Assembly: GCF_032854445.1 (NCBI RefSeq) | Contig: NC_088302.1 | Span: forward strand, 25,681,788 to 25,745,787 | Source of the DNA: Liolophura sinensis | Lineage: Eukaryota > Mollusca > Polyplacophora > Chitonida > Chitonidae | DNA length: 64,000 nt | Direction: 5' to 3' | In this document: one piece after another, positions 13,138 to 25,948 of the stretch | Numbering within the stretch: the stretch's first letter is position 1 | How the letters are laid out: every line of letters starts with the position of its first letter | Made by a program: the position numbers and the translations under genes | The notes under the pieces: generated by a model | What the model saw: the letters and a program-made list of their open reading frames with translations, nothing else | What the model was told of the DNA's origin: nothing | Database searches by the model: none

Positions 13138-13402
13138 TTTATTTATTTATTTGATTGGTGTTTTACGCCGTACTCAAGAATATTTCACTTATACGACGGC
13201 GTCCAGCATTATGGTGGGAGGAAACCGGGCTGAGCCCGGAGAAAACCGACGACCATCCGCAGGTTGCTGTCAGACCTTCCCACATACCGCCGGAGAGGAA
13301 GCCAGCATGAGCTGGACTCACAGCGACCGCATTGGTGAGTGACTCCTGGGTTATTACGCTGTGCTAGCGCGCTAACCAACTGAGCCACTTAGGCCCCTCT
13401 CT
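13138..13402 (-). mobile_element. Full-length tRNA-derived SINE (main family)
   Basis: Read on the minus strand it starts with a tRNA-like head (gtggctcagttggttagcgc, A-box position), passes through a decayed B box, a conserved middle (cataatgctgg) and the 3' block gcgtaaaacaccaatcaa, and ends in an AAAT-type tail. An exact 11-bp duplication flanks it, so this is a bona fide retrotransposition event. The element has no coding capacity and would depend on a LINE partner. I recall closely similar repeats in mollusc genomes, but the family name cannot be settled here. An 83-codon frame across it is an artefact. Confidence 0.92.
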
Positions 13403-13413
13403 TGTCGAATTTA
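13403..13413. repeat. Target-site duplication, right copy
   Basis: Exact match to 13127-13137 (tgtcgaattta). Confidence 0.85.
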
Positions 13414-13429
13414 CATACGGCTTGTGTAT

Positions 13430-13500
13430 GTGTGCATGTAATGTATTTATGTACTATATATGTATGTATGAACACATATGTAAGTATGTATGTATATAGG
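13430..13500. repeat. TGTA/TATG microsatellite-like tract
   Basis: Imperfect runs of tgtatgtatg, atatatgtatgtatg and gtatgtatgtatatagg. Simple sequence only. Confidence 0.75.
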
Positions 13501-16132
13501 CATCCTTGAGTTTTACGATGAACTTGGGAGTCACTGTGTGTGTCATTTTATGTAGTAGAAATGTAACTTCATATATTAATTTCTAGGTTTATATGGTTTT
13601 TATTTCTCCTTTATCTGGAATCACTGTAGAGATATTCCGGGTCAAAAATGACAAGGCCTGTTTGCAAAACAACGTTCAACATAAATCACAACAGGGCTAA
13701 AAAAAGCATATTAAGTACGAAATTTAAGGACAAACTCATCCAAAGAGAAGCAATCGACAGTTGAATGATAATGGAAGGACTCAAGGAATGGTTTAGACGA
13801 ATGAATGAAATCATTATCCGAATCGTATACTATGACATAATTTATTCATGTGTGTTGTAGAACTGTACTCACCGTAAAATTTAAGGAACTCAAAGAGAAG
13901 GCCTTTGGTGGAATGTCCTTGACACACTACTTTTTGTAGTAATAGCTTTTGTGACGTTGAATGAAATCGTCACACAACAAATAGAATATCACAAAGTGCT
14001 ACAAGACGAGATATGTACAGAAATCCAGAGAAAGTAATGTACCGTACCTCACAACAGCTTCGAACGCCATCACTATACATCAAGCTACAACGGACACACT
14101 GTAACTAATTTCCAGCATACTGCATTTTTATTAGATTTCTCTATACTCACCATCCATTACAAACTCCGTTACGTATTTAAGACTTTTACATGCGATAAGA
14201 AATTATTTTAGACAACCTTAAACATTATCATCTTGAGACCTCTTTAGTTTGATTAATCCGGTCGATCTCTTTGGAGATGTCCGGAAACTGAATGATTGGC
14301 ACCTAGGGAGAAAAACTTAAAGGTTACGCTATTAAGACTTGTCAAGTTATAAATGAAAACTAAAGTCCCTGTTCTTCATTCAATTACAACCATTTAACAT
14401 TTCCGACATGGGGCTGCTCTTCTGTTGGATCATCAAATTAAAGCTAGCCAAAGTAAAAATACAACATAGTATAAAAAATGCTGTTGCCAAAAAACAATGG
14501 CAACATGCACAGCAGAAAGAAAAATATGTTTAGCAATCACCGGCAAGAAAAGCATACATTCAAACTTGCAAAGTTTTACTTTTGAATGGTGTACTGTTTC
14601 ATATCCGATAAGTTTAAGCAGTTAGATATGAAATCTGCCTTTCTTGGAATCAGTGTATGACAAGCAAGCTTGTGACAAGTTTATAATGTAACTTAAGGTG
14701 TCACATAACAGTATATAGCTAAGCACAGCTAATTCTGTGCTTAGCTAAGTATGTAGTTTTATTATTTATTTTGCTTGATGTACATTAACCACGTTAAAGT
14801 TTTGGGGTATACTTTCCTTGAACTGGAATGCAATTTGTAACTTTAGAAATATTAAATGCAACATTTTCGCAGAGGTGGCGGAAGGAAAGAATTTATTAAG
14901 GCTAACGATTTTCAAATTGTTAGAAATTTAATAATTTACAAAATGCTTAGAAAATGTTGTAACCTATTGTTGTAAAATGTGAAATTACCATTTTTTGTGA
15001 TGTGTTCATTTAATTAATTATTGAGAGGGGTAACATTTTAAAATTTATCTGCGTTTTAAGAGAGCATTTTTGTGGTTGAAGTTGACAAATTTACTGCATA
15101 AATAGAAAGGAAAATCAGTGCACTCGTGTGACCTATATTTATGGTCAGATGACCGGAACCGGAAGTATTACAGAAGGCCGATTTGGGAAAGTGTCTAGCC
15201 TAGACGATTCCTGTTAGCCGACAACTGCCCTAGGCCGGCCTCCTTTACCACACGGAAGCTTCCGGCCAGCCGTGTAAAATACTAACCTTAACTATACTAT
15301 ATATTTCTTTCTCGGACACCACAGGACAAAAGTTGCCTATCTGTCGCCGGTCTGATAGTTGAGGTTAAATTGAAGGAGTGATTTAGCAACCACCCTGTAA
15401 AGGTCACAATGGCAAAGTCGGGTTTGTTTGTAATTGTGTACTAGTCCCAGTTTCGAAAAATTAGCCTAATGTTACTGGCTGTAGCATTGAGGGATGCTCT
15501 AGCGGACATATACTAACGTCACAAAGTCACAACATAAACTTTACACAATGTAGGAGGAAGTAGCGCGTCATTATCATAAACAGTGACATAGCTTAGAGCT
15601 GGGATGCACCTTTCCTGCAATGAAGGGAAATTTCAGTTATTGAAACATTGAGCAAACCTTCATAATGAGGAGTTTGGAAGCGTGTCGAAAACTTGCTGTT
15701 GAAACTAAGACACGAATTGATTAGAACTGATTTTAATAAACTCTGTGTCTCGATAAAGGCGATGGGACTGGTTAATGTCTGCATGTCACACCTGTTAGAC
15801 AAAAGCACATTAAAAGTTTATGGATACGAAATTCACGGATTTATACAGGACTGATAAAATGACATTACAGAAATTGACACATCAGATTACTGTTTATAAT
15901 CCGAAATGTTTCATAAACGTTTGTTCCAGGTATAGAACAATCAACTTCCAAATATCTCAAGTGTTTATTACCGTGTACTGTCTTTGAAAGCTTTGATCAA
16001 TGAAATGACATTTAGAATATGAAATAGAAATGTCAGTGCTAATTTATTTTAACGAAGTAGATCTTTATGAATTTAACTGGACATTGCATCTCTCCCCTTC
16101 TCCATAAACGGTATTAACTGTTTAGGGCCATG
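13501..16132. other. Unique AT-rich sequence with one hairpin
   Basis: No gene or interspersed repeat is recognised. The strongest structure is the inverted repeat at 14716-14747, listed separately. Open frames are at most about 71 codons. Confidence 0.4.
14716..14747. repeat. Perfect 13-bp inverted repeat
   Basis: The arms tagctaagcacag (14716-14728) and ctgtgcttagcta (14735-14747) are exact reverse complements separated by ctaatt. No T-run follows directly, and nothing adjacent suggests a gene end. It may be a small cruciform or a remnant of a terminal-inverted-repeat element. Confidence 0.8.
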
Positions 16133-16146
16133 GTTGCCATGGTAAC
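16133..16146. promoter_or_regulatory. Perfect RFX-type X-box palindrome
   Basis: The 14-mer gttgccatggtaac is an exact palindrome and matches the symmetrical RFX X-box consensus (GTNRCC, short spacer, RGYAAC) in both half-sites. RFX factors regulate ciliary and neuronal genes across animals. No ciliary gene is visible nearby, so the target is unknown. A 14-bp palindrome could arise by chance once in a genome-scale sequence but is unlikely in 64 kb. Confidence 0.5.
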
Positions 16147-19100
16147 TGTATTTCATCCGATTTAGAACGAAAGGCCTAATTTCCAACTGAGAATCCTCAA
16201 ATCTCCACATTTCTACGGCAATTCACGCAGTTATTAAACCGTATTTCTGCTTAATATTGAGTTTCAAGCTAAACCTCTTGGGATGCGACGGTATGTTGCC
16301 TTTCATGGTGGTAGGTTGTTACCTGCTGCATCTAAATCCAGGTGAATGGCAACTTCAAGCTGATATATTATCCTTCATAGAATTTTCCGGTCATTAACGG
16401 TAATTCTTATACCCCTTGCCATGTCTCAAAGATATCGAGTAGCTGTGGTGAGAAGCTGTAATAGGCATTCTCGTCTAACGCACAATTTTTTTTATCGATG
16501 ACAGTATTGCTCTGTCCCTTGTGATGCCAGATATGATATCAAACACAAGCATATTCTGACATACATTAACGATGGTCACCTAAGCTTTTACAGAGCTGAC
16601 TGTTTAAATAATTTGACAGCGTTGCTGGCGATGTTATCATTTGATATTTACTGGCTGCTGACATGTATCATAAAATACAGTGTGTAAACAGTGTAGTTTT
16701 TTGTTAAAAAAAACTACTGTGCTTTTTTAATTTGAATTGTTTTTAGCTGGTTTTGAAAGCTACGGTCATTTTTTGTTTCAGTACTTTTATTCCCCTGTGG
16801 AAAGCCACAACTGTGCCACTATGGCTGTGTTAAATTCCAGGCACTTGGCAAGCATTAAGTAATTTTCCGTTAACTGTTTACTCTGTGTCGAGTACTCTGA
16901 TTATACCTTCATTAGGAACATGCCAGCTATGCATCTGTGATCGTATTGCTGGCTAAAAAAGTCTCTCATATCTGACAACCATATTTGCTGTCTCGCAGAG
17001 AAATCTCGGCGTATTAATTTGAAAAATCAGACAAAAAATGATATATTTTTTTGTAATATTTCATTTTTACAAATCAGGACAAATGTGACATGTTGATTTT
17101 AACAGGCACATCAAGCTGTGGCAGTTTGATGACAGCGGGGAAGGGTAAATCAGGGAAAAATTTCTTCGAGTAGCTGCGATGAAGAGGATAAGGTCGACCT
17201 TTCAATAGAATATTTACAATCTGCATTTTGAGCACAAACCTTGTCGCCGAGTGGTTTCCTCCCACCATAATACAGAGTGCATGTATATTTTTCTTGTCAA
17301 GGATAACTTGGCACAGGTGATCCTGGTGTCCACTTTCTGGTGTCCGCTTTGCTTGACGCTTAGACTATTAATGGACCGATACATTATTTCATTACGGAGT
17401 CATCACATGTAACGAATTCCTCAGACTTGGCCCAGTTTGGTCTGGCCGTCAGCAGAAATGTGCAAAGATGCATGGGTAGACCATGTCATCTAAACTCATT
17501 CGGGAATCAATGATAAAAAATCATGATAGTTTTTGTATCTCAGCTGCTATGGTGCAAGCGTGCCAGAATTCTCATTTACATGTAGCATATTTCGCTCATT
17601 TGGTAACAGATTGTGGGATTGACTGCTACACTGTGTTACGTATACTTCCTGGTATATCAACAAACGGCAATTTCGGGGTCCAACGTTTCTCCTGACAATC
17701 CTAGATACGGTGCTGCTTGACAGAGAGATTGTGTTTACATTTGTTGTAGTTTTGGTTAGTCTTTAGTGATGAAGCATTAACAACGTACATGTAGCTACAT
17801 TTCTTCCGTGTTATGGAACTCTAGATTTGTTTGATTTCCTCAAAGAGTGTTGTATATATGTATATGCAGACAGTAATGATGGTCGCTGCTTTCATCGAGA
17901 AAGAATAGTCTATCCCGCCGCCATGTCTGTCAGCTTAGCGAATGTTCTAGATGGAGAGGGTCTTGTGATGTTTGTTATTTGTAAATAGTTACAGAAGCTT
18001 CCACGCCTGGTGATGACAAAAACTTCTTGAAGATTTAGCTTTTGTAAAATTGAAACCACACAGTGATAGCTCACCAGACGAGATACCGACATTTGTTCGT
18101 GGAATAACAGCAGTGTGTCTCTTTTTTTTGCTGACGGAAGATATTCCAGCGTGCTGTGCCAAGATAAAAGAATCCTGTGGGTTAGTTTTGAACTACCGTT
18201 TTGATCCAGGGCCTTAAGAAACTATATTTTGGTTGTACTTAGAGTATGTGTGCCGACAGAAGGTCTGACGGAGAACTTTGTGAGTTGTCTTATTGTTGAT
18301 ACTGATTCAGAAGAGAACAGGATTGATGATCCCAGCTTTGCAGTTTTTCAATGTGTGTTTGTTGTACTTTCAGTGGAATGACACGATGATCATTGACTGA
18401 TATGATAAAAATATTTAAATTATCACGAGCAAGCATTTTCAGAGCTGATTATATTTAATGTCAGTGGATTGCAACATCTTGTATAGTGGCACAATACCTG
18501 GATTTGAATGGTATTGAAAACTGGATGTATTTTGATAATCAGACTTATTACCTGGATGAATTACCTTGATGCCATATTACTTTTGTTTTCGCAATACCCG
18601 TTTCGTATCTCTACATTATCAAATTGAACTTCAGTTAAAATATTAATAGTATTAAAACTATGATCTTATGACCCCTTTCATGTATAGAAGCATCCGTATT
18701 CTTAAAAACTGATTGTATTCAGGTGCCTAACATAAAGACAATCATGCTTAATGTTTTGCTTCTCCAACAAAGTGCACCTTACGGCTTTAAAGCGCATGTT
18801 GTAAGTCTTGACTTTTTTCCAGCAGTAATCTGACTTTTTTGTTTTTTTGTTACGTACCTCAAGACACGGCACCATGATAAATACCTAGAGCGTCCTGGGA
18901 GGCTTGCTGATTCGAAGTCAGGCGAAGACAAAACGTGTCGGACATATCTTGTCAGACGTCGTGTCACTTAGCAAGATTGAGATGAAAGATGTGTTTTGTA
19001 TGATGCTTGGCCGTGGTTCCGTCGTCCTTTGCCAATTTGCCTAGGAAGAGAAGAGTGATCACACGATCATGTCACTGTTACAAGCTGAGGCTTATATTAG

Positions 19101-20046
19101 GCCGACTCGGCTGATAAATGCGGATCATTTTGAAGGATCGGGAGCACATGTACTGAGAATATGGCCCCTTGTGTTCTCCTTAATCTCAATCTCGTGAAAA
19201 GACTAACTAAAACCAGGAGTAACCAAAGGAAAAAGGTGACAATAAGCATAAATAACACAAACCCCATTATAACATGTTATCTATAGAAATCAGAAAGGCG
19301 AAGGCAGCCAGGTCTTCGTGCTTAGTCTACTTTGACTTAACACACCAAAGTCTCTAGAGAAATAGTCACAACTTTTTTCATGCGTGATTTGAAGACTGCT
19401 ACAACATTCGCATGTTCTATCACAGTTGAGAGAAATGTATATTTTGATATGCTTTATGTGCGTGGAATATAAAGTGCTTCGTCCCTTTTGTCCAAAGTGG
19501 GTTGAGTGAAACCCGCGTGATCATAATATGAGTGATGATATCACACAGCTGACGCAATGAGGCTGAAATATTTGCCAGTAGTATATACACAGAGGTTTCC
19601 ATTAAGTCATTGGGCAATTACAGTAGCCTTGCGAAGAACACCAAGCGGCCGTTTGCGGATGTTTATCATCAGTCGACAACTAGTGAACGTGAGTATTTTG
19701 CATAAACGGAGGGAGTCCAAATCATTTCTGAAGAAACTATTCCGGGGGAAACCATTGTAGAGAAAACAGATTCTCGTGGTACAGCTAAGGATTTGATCAA
19801 ACGACCATTTAGTATTGAGATTTGCAAGGGTCCAGGTGTCGAAGTAGATATTGGTATACCAGCCGTCTGCCGTAATGCACGTTGTTGGTCAATAATCGTA
19901 AGGACCAATTTCCAAAATAATGTTCAACACAAACCACCGAAGAACTATGGAAGTAAATGAAATAAGAATTTATGATGCATCCAACAGAGAATGTTCATTT
20001 TTCTGGGCGAGAAAATTTAATCGGTATGGAAGCCACGAGCTCAACG
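16147..20046. other. Unique non-coding sequence
   Basis: No clear gene is present. At 17248-17270 the words ggtttcctcccaccataat match the middle of the main SINE family and may be a tiny relic. Open frames are at most 70 codons. Confidence 0.4.
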
Positions 20047-20145
20047 CCATTTCCTTTGTTTATATGTAATTTATATATGTACATATATGTATTCTTATGT
20101 GTATATATATGTATTATATGTATATGTATTTATATCTTTCACAAT
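20047..20145. repeat. TATG/TA-rich simple sequence
   Basis: Imperfect runs such as tatatgtacatatatgtatt and gtatatatatgtattatatg. Simple repeat with no other signal. Confidence 0.7.
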
Positions 20146-20261
20146 ATTCTGCTGATAAATACTTGAGGAACAAATAAGCTGGGTAATCCAGTTTTTCTCG
20201 GGTGTTCAACCGAACAAAAGACTGACCCCGGGGGAGTTTGGACCACCTTACAAACTAGGAA

Positions 20262-20410
20262 CTCATTCCACAAAGCCAAGTAAAAACTTAAATCTTCTTA
20301 AATTTTCTGTAGTGGAAGTTAAAATTTGGATACATTGAAAAAATATTAATTTCTGAAGCCGAAAATGAGGTTTAAGATCGCCTTTCAAATTATGTCTCAA
20401 TTCTAAATTT
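20262..20410. mobile_element. Possible terminal fragment of a TIR element
   Basis: The words cattccacaaagccaagt resemble one terminus of the inverted-repeat element at 42912-43358 (gattccacaaagata). The following AT-rich stretch (acttaaatcttcttaaattt) also looks like internal MITE sequence. No matching opposite end was found, so this is tentative. Confidence 0.25.
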
Positions 20411-22105
20411 TGCCGCTAACTCATCGTTGGCTATTATAGTACATACACTTACATGGTGACGTGTATGGTTTGAATGGTAACCGGAGTCAATCCATGTGCT
20501 GATTCAATCCATGTGTTTCAGCGATCCTGAAAGTAAACGGAATATTATCGCGTGCTGCACTTAATACGAATGCAGATGCCTTGTTTTTCAGAAGCCATCT
20601 CAGACCCTCTGGCAAACGTTCCTTCGTAACAGTGAAGCCATAAACCGCAGCAGTGTGTAGATTTAACACCACAAGGCTTCCTGCAAACTCCGATTGCTTT
20701 TTTACGGTTGACTTCAGCTATGGAGTGAGCTTTTACGGATAAGTAGAAGGTGACAAAGTGCTCCATCAACCAAACACCACACACTGTCAAGCGTACACGA
20801 AGGCTTTTGTCTAGGGTAGATATTTATCTTGAACTCATCGCTTTCATCTCGGATCTTGGTATGCTTTGTAAATATATACGAAACTTATAACTGCCACATA
20901 TTTCGTCTAAAATATTTCCCGTATAAAAGCAAAGTTTCAATCCGCCAAAAATGTTCGGAGTAAAGTTTGCAGCCTGGAATATGTTAGTAACCTTTTGAAT
21001 CTATGTATCAATCCATTCGCGCAGCCTTTCCATAGTGTTCTGCAAGATCGAGTCATTGTGGATCCCAGCAATGAGCACGACAATTCAAGGAATACAATTT
21101 TCCACTCATTAGATCTAAACCCCGGGAATTCTGGGGTAGTGGACTGGTACAGTGAGAGGGGCTGCTGGATATTCACGTCGAGGCACTTATCGCTGATGCA
21201 GCGTTTCTCACGTCAGTGGCACTGGTTGAACACATTTACTGCTTACGTTACTCGCTTAGCTGGAGATATTGTATACGGAAACCATATTTCGAACACCTCT
21301 ATTACAGAGAGTGAATTTGCTTGTTGTCCTGAAGGTGAAGCAAGCTGTGTACGGTTGACCTGGTTTTATGTCTTGACACTCGTTAGTTTATGTGCACTTT
21401 GCATCCAGGGACACGTATGGAATGGTCGAATTTCTGCCGATTGAATGGACCTCATGGAAATATATAAACGGTCGGTTATTCACTGAAAAAGGCTCAACGC
21501 TTGATTTATTGACTGATATGTTGGTTGTGTGTTATGCACCCCGTTTTCCAATGTTTACAGTGAAAATTCAGTAATTCAAAAGTGCACAGCACTTTCCTTC
21601 TTCAAACACCATCCTACATCCATCGATTGAATAAACAATTCCGGGATGAATAAATTTGTGATCTGCAAATCAACGAATTAACGAGAATCATAAGCGTTTT
21701 CAGTCATTTTGGTTCGTGTTTTACTATCTGTTGCTCATTTCAGTAAAATCTTACATAATGGAAAACTAAAAACGCACAGTTCACTTGAATTTTCTCTGTG
21801 TGGTTGCAAGTAAGTCCCATCCTTAGCACATTTCAGAAACGTCTCTGTTGTTGTCCAGCACTCTGTTGTTGTCAAGCCCACATTTATTTTTCTTTAATGC
21901 CAATATATATGTTTACATTTTTATGATTTAGTGATTGGTAAGAATCTATTTAAATTTTCAGGATTTTCTGCTTATACAAAGGATGACGACTCTGTAACCG
22001 AAGTTTTGTGTAAGAAACGAACATCAAAGTAGATCATAGCCGCAACACAAATTTAGCATCTGATAAGGGTTATTCTTTGTTCAGGCACACTCTATCTTCA
22101 CATTT
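20411..22105. other. Unique sequence with unrecognised open frames
   Basis: The longest open frame here runs from 20995 to 21444 on the plus strand (149 codons) but has no in-frame ATG until about 21195 and no recognisable domain. Shorter antisense frames overlap it. I do not call a gene. Confidence 0.35.
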
Positions 22106-22541
22106 TGAGTGCTTGAACCGAATTTCACATAAATAATTTCAGTAATATAATTGGACATTCTCTGTAACTGAGAACAATAAACTTAACTTCCCTACCAGTG
22201 AACCAGTGAAGCTTGTTTGAAGCCAAATAGAATGCGTAAATTTCTTGTTTTGAGTGTTTGAACCGAATTTCACATAAATAATTTTAGTAATATAATTGGA
22301 CATTCTCTGTAACTGAGAACAATAAACTTAACTTCCCTACCAGTGAACCAGTGAAGCTTGTTCAAAGCCAAATAGAATGCGTAAATTTCTTGTTTTGAGT
22401 GTTTGAACCGAATTTCACATAAATAATTTTAGTAATATAATTGGAGATTCTCTGTAACTGAGAACAATAAACTTAACTTCCCTACCAGTGAACCAGTGAA
22501 GCTTGTTCAAAGCCAAATAGAATGCGTAATCTTCTTGTTTT
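22106..22541. repeat. 145-bp direct tandem repeat, three copies
   Basis: The copies start with tgagtg at 22106, 22251 and 22396, exactly 145 bp apart, and end near 22541 (cttcttgtttt). Copies differ by only a few substitutions (for example gtttgaagcc versus gttcaaagcc). The low divergence implies recent duplication or homogenisation. Each unit contains ttcacataaataatttagta-like AT-rich sequence and no coding potential. Confidence 0.93.
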
Positions 22542-23389
22542 CCAACATCCGTAAACATGGTCCTCTGTTATATATAGATCTCGGGTCATGTTGAACATGT
22601 TTTAGAGAAAGAGAATGTATTTGCATCAAGTGTTCATAGAAAAAATATTTGAGAATTTGAGATTTTGTATTTTCTGACATCACTTTCTGCCTTATCACCG
22701 TGACTCCACTGACCTCAGCGTTGCTCAAGATTTCTGTGCAAAATTGACTAGATGTGTCAGTGACGTAAATCGAACGTAGGTAGCGACGTGTGCACTGTAA
22801 GGAGTATGACATTGTGTGTGTGGCGAACAATATAACGTTGATCCTGAATCCTGAAACACAGGATTTCTCCTTCTCTGCCCTCTCCAGTCTACCTTGATTT
22901 AGTACGCTTGCGTAGGCCTGGCAAATTTGCATAACCGTATTGGATGAGCAAGACGAGAGAATCAGGCTCATCGTCGTCTTAAATAAATGGACATTGCTGA
23001 AGCCAGGAGTAGCCTACAAACGCGCAGTCGAGTAGGCATAATTGACAAATACGTTTGATTGGTTAAAATTAGATTCCCACTGGAGATGTCTGGATCATTG
23101 GATGTGGCTATATCCGTGGGTTTTCACCTTTCTCACAGTTTTAATGTGTAGCAGAGCATCAAAAATGTCGCCTGTCGTGTAGTGACAAGGAAACCTGCTG
23201 GTTCACTTAACACGCCTGGGAATGCTGATAACCCTTAAACAACGGTTTCAGTATGCTTGACAGAATCACCAAGGAGAACAGTCTTCGAGTAAGAAGTAAA
23301 AGGACAAATATATGGGTTGTTCCTTAGAAGCTTAGTAACTGTCACGATTACCTAAATCTTGTTACCGCTTTAGCGTTAGAGATCACACT
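22542..23389. other. Sequence carrying an unrecognised 154-codon minus-strand frame
   Basis: On the minus strand an ATG-started frame runs from 22971 to 22507, the longest in the window. It crosses into the last 35 bp of the 145-bp tandem repeat. The predicted peptide shows no signal peptide, domain or low complexity that I recognise. Without splice or homology support I leave it as a frame of unknown status. Confidence 0.3.
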
Positions 23390-23810
23390 TTGGAAAGAAT
23401 GTGCAGCCACAGAACCTTCAGAGGTTCCATGGCTTGCCTCTATGGTGGCATCCTCTACCGTTCCATATAGAACCTTATTTGTAGGGTTCTGTTTAGCATC
23501 ACATATGGAAAGTTCCAAGTTGCACCCCAAAGGTTCAATGAAGGCACTTTTAAAGGTGCAATTCTACAACATTTAAGGGTTGTAAGGCTTTAAATCGGCA
23601 GTGGAATCCACCAGATCATTATAGGTTCTTATTGGAAGGGTTCAATATAGCACCAGTGGAAAAGGTTACGTACTGAACCTCCAGGTTCAATATTGGTACC
23701 GTTCAAAGGTTCCAGATAGATTCAAGACTAGCACCTAAAATTGTTCTATATAGTCTCTGTGAGGTTCAATATGACGTTCAATAATGCAACCAAAGGGTTG
23801 TTTTAAATTG
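23390..23810. repeat. GGTTC/GAACC-rich interspersed repeat
   Basis: Over about 420 bp the words ggttc, gaacc, gttcc and ggttcaatat occur about fifteen times on both strands (for example agaggttccatgg, atagaacctta, aaaggttcaatg, ctgaacctccaggttcaata). The alternating sense and antisense words give many short hairpins. The pattern recalls DNA-element repeats built from aggttctatatagaacc units known from fishes and some invertebrates, but the family is unassigned. Confidence 0.7.
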
Positions 23811-24101
23811 GCCACCTCTGGAATTAACACAGTAATAACTCAACGATCTTTACTCAGTGTAATTCCTTTGCAAAAATATGTACTACAAGTAACGTTTTAC
23901 TTTCTAGGATTTCATTAATATTAATATTAGTTGCCGTATTATTGCACTGATTTGAGTTCCGTGATCAACGATTTAAATCCCATGGTCTGCAATAAACCAG
24001 TCTAAACTGCACAACACACCTTTTCATGTTCATTCAGAAAATACATGTACATGGTACCACACAAAAAAGCGTCAGCTCTTTTTGGTTGTTTGTTTAGAAG
24101 A

Positions 24102-24206
24102 ATGTGTATTCAACACAACCAGTGTATATTCAACACAACCAGTGTATATTCAATTCAACACAACCAGTGTATATTCAACACAACCAGTGTATATTCAACT
24201 CAAACA
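24102..24206. repeat. 20-bp tandem repeat, about five copies
   Basis: The unit agtgtatattcaacacaacc is repeated about five times from 24102; one copy carries a 5-bp insertion (caatt). Copies are nearly identical, so the array is young. Confidence 0.88.
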
Positions 24207-25936
24207 TGTCTTGACTGAAAAAGTAAATTTCCACTGATAATTCCTGTAACATAATCACAAGACATATTTTAGCTTAATTCAAATGGTTTGACAAGCGACA
24301 TCTACGATGTGCATTATTGTATTTGTATATAAGTTAAATGACTTTAACTTCGTCGAAAAAAAATTGCACAAATCTCCGGGGAGCGTTTTGAATGCCTTTT
24401 CATTTGATGTTTCCTTCATCTTTATTTTACTCTCACATAAATTTGAGGCAGTGTACCTATATGCTCATTATTCATATTTCAGACATTACTGGGTACAAAA
24501 AAATATGTCTACATATATACAAGAATATGCAAGAATACATAGCCAAAGTATGATTTTCATCAAATATATCACAATACATTCACTTTGTATTACTTAATTT
24601 GTTAGAATGCTGAACTTTACACAAGCAGAAGATAGAATTTACCTTGAGTTGAAAGTTTAATTGTTAATGCTAAATATTTCACATCAACAACTTTCGTGTA
24701 CTGAATAGTCAACATTCCTTAAGTTTAAGACATAATACCGTTATAGCAGTAACGGTAAACTAGCCCTAATTCTGTTATAGCAGCAATACCTTTGTCCAGG
24801 GCACCACTGTAATGAACAGTGAAGTCAACCTGTAATTCAGTCTATGGTCAAAATAATTGATGTATATAGTCGTAACTGAGTTGTATAAAATTTGTCAGCT
24901 CAGAGCAAGTAATCAACGTTTTAACCAGGTCAAATTTAATCAGATCATAAAACTAGTGCACATATATAAGTGTATATATCAATTAAGAACACAAATTTTA
25001 TAACCACCAGGCAGACAGATTTGTACATGTACACATTTCTTGGATAAACAGTCATAGCTCTGCAAACTATGAGATTTTTCACATCAAAAGTACCTTTGTT
25101 AAGAAGAGTAACACAAATTTATTAAGGTCAGACAGAAAGGCTTAACTCTTTGAATCTCTAATGCGCATTTACAAGTTCATCAACGTTTCTATATACAGGT
25201 ACAAAGACTCAAATGACAAGCCATGATCATGATACTAAACTTTGAACAGGCAAATCTTTATACGGGGACAGTCAAAACAGTATACAAAAAATGCCTTACA
25301 AACTGTCAGATACATTCAAAATCCTTACCACCAGCTATGGTCACGATACCAAACTCTGAACTGCGAAATATTTTATGTGCATATAGTCAAAATCAGTAAA
25401 TAGAAAATCCCTAACGTCAAATATTGTCACTGGCAAGCTTATGTTGTAAAGTCTTGTATACACATAAGGTACACTTTTAGTGGTTGGGTCACAACCACAT
25501 GAGAAACCATTATCGCCAAATGGTCTTAAGGCAGCATTACATTTTCAAAATTTGAATGTACAATATTATCAAATTGAACACAAGATAATTTTAGCCAAAT
25601 TAAGGAAAGTCTTACTCACAACGTCATGATCTGGTGAACTTGAATTAAAGTTATTGTTGGCTTGATGTTATTACTGATATTAAGAAGATACGATTGAATA
25701 AAACTCAGTATATGGCGACATTCTTTAGGGCACTGAATATTACAAACATATTATTCTGCAAAAATGCACGATAAGACCTGTAACATATCATCATCACTCA
25801 AGCAGGTGACAACCAGAGTTCCATAATTTCAGCCAGTTGTCGTAATGGGTACTCCTTGAATAAACCAACATGTACACTCAGCAAAAAAGTTACATTCAAA
25901 TGTTTTATATTCAAAATATTTTGTACAAACATGTTT
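24207..25936. other. Unique AT-rich non-coding sequence
   Basis: A 96-codon plus-strand frame at 24307-24597 is AT-rich and hydrophobic with no recognisable domain. No repeat is seen. Nothing further is supported. Confidence 0.4.
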
Positions 25937-25948
25937 TGTAGAAACTTA

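Noticed and set aside
13091-13342. 83-codon frame at the first SINE
   Set aside because: Entirely explained by the SINE sequence in antisense; similar frames at 25985, 27897 and 55024 have the same cause.
20995-21444. 149-codon plus-strand frame
   Set aside because: No in-frame ATG in the first 200 bases, no recognisable domain, and antisense frames overlap it; length is within chance expectation for this much sequence.
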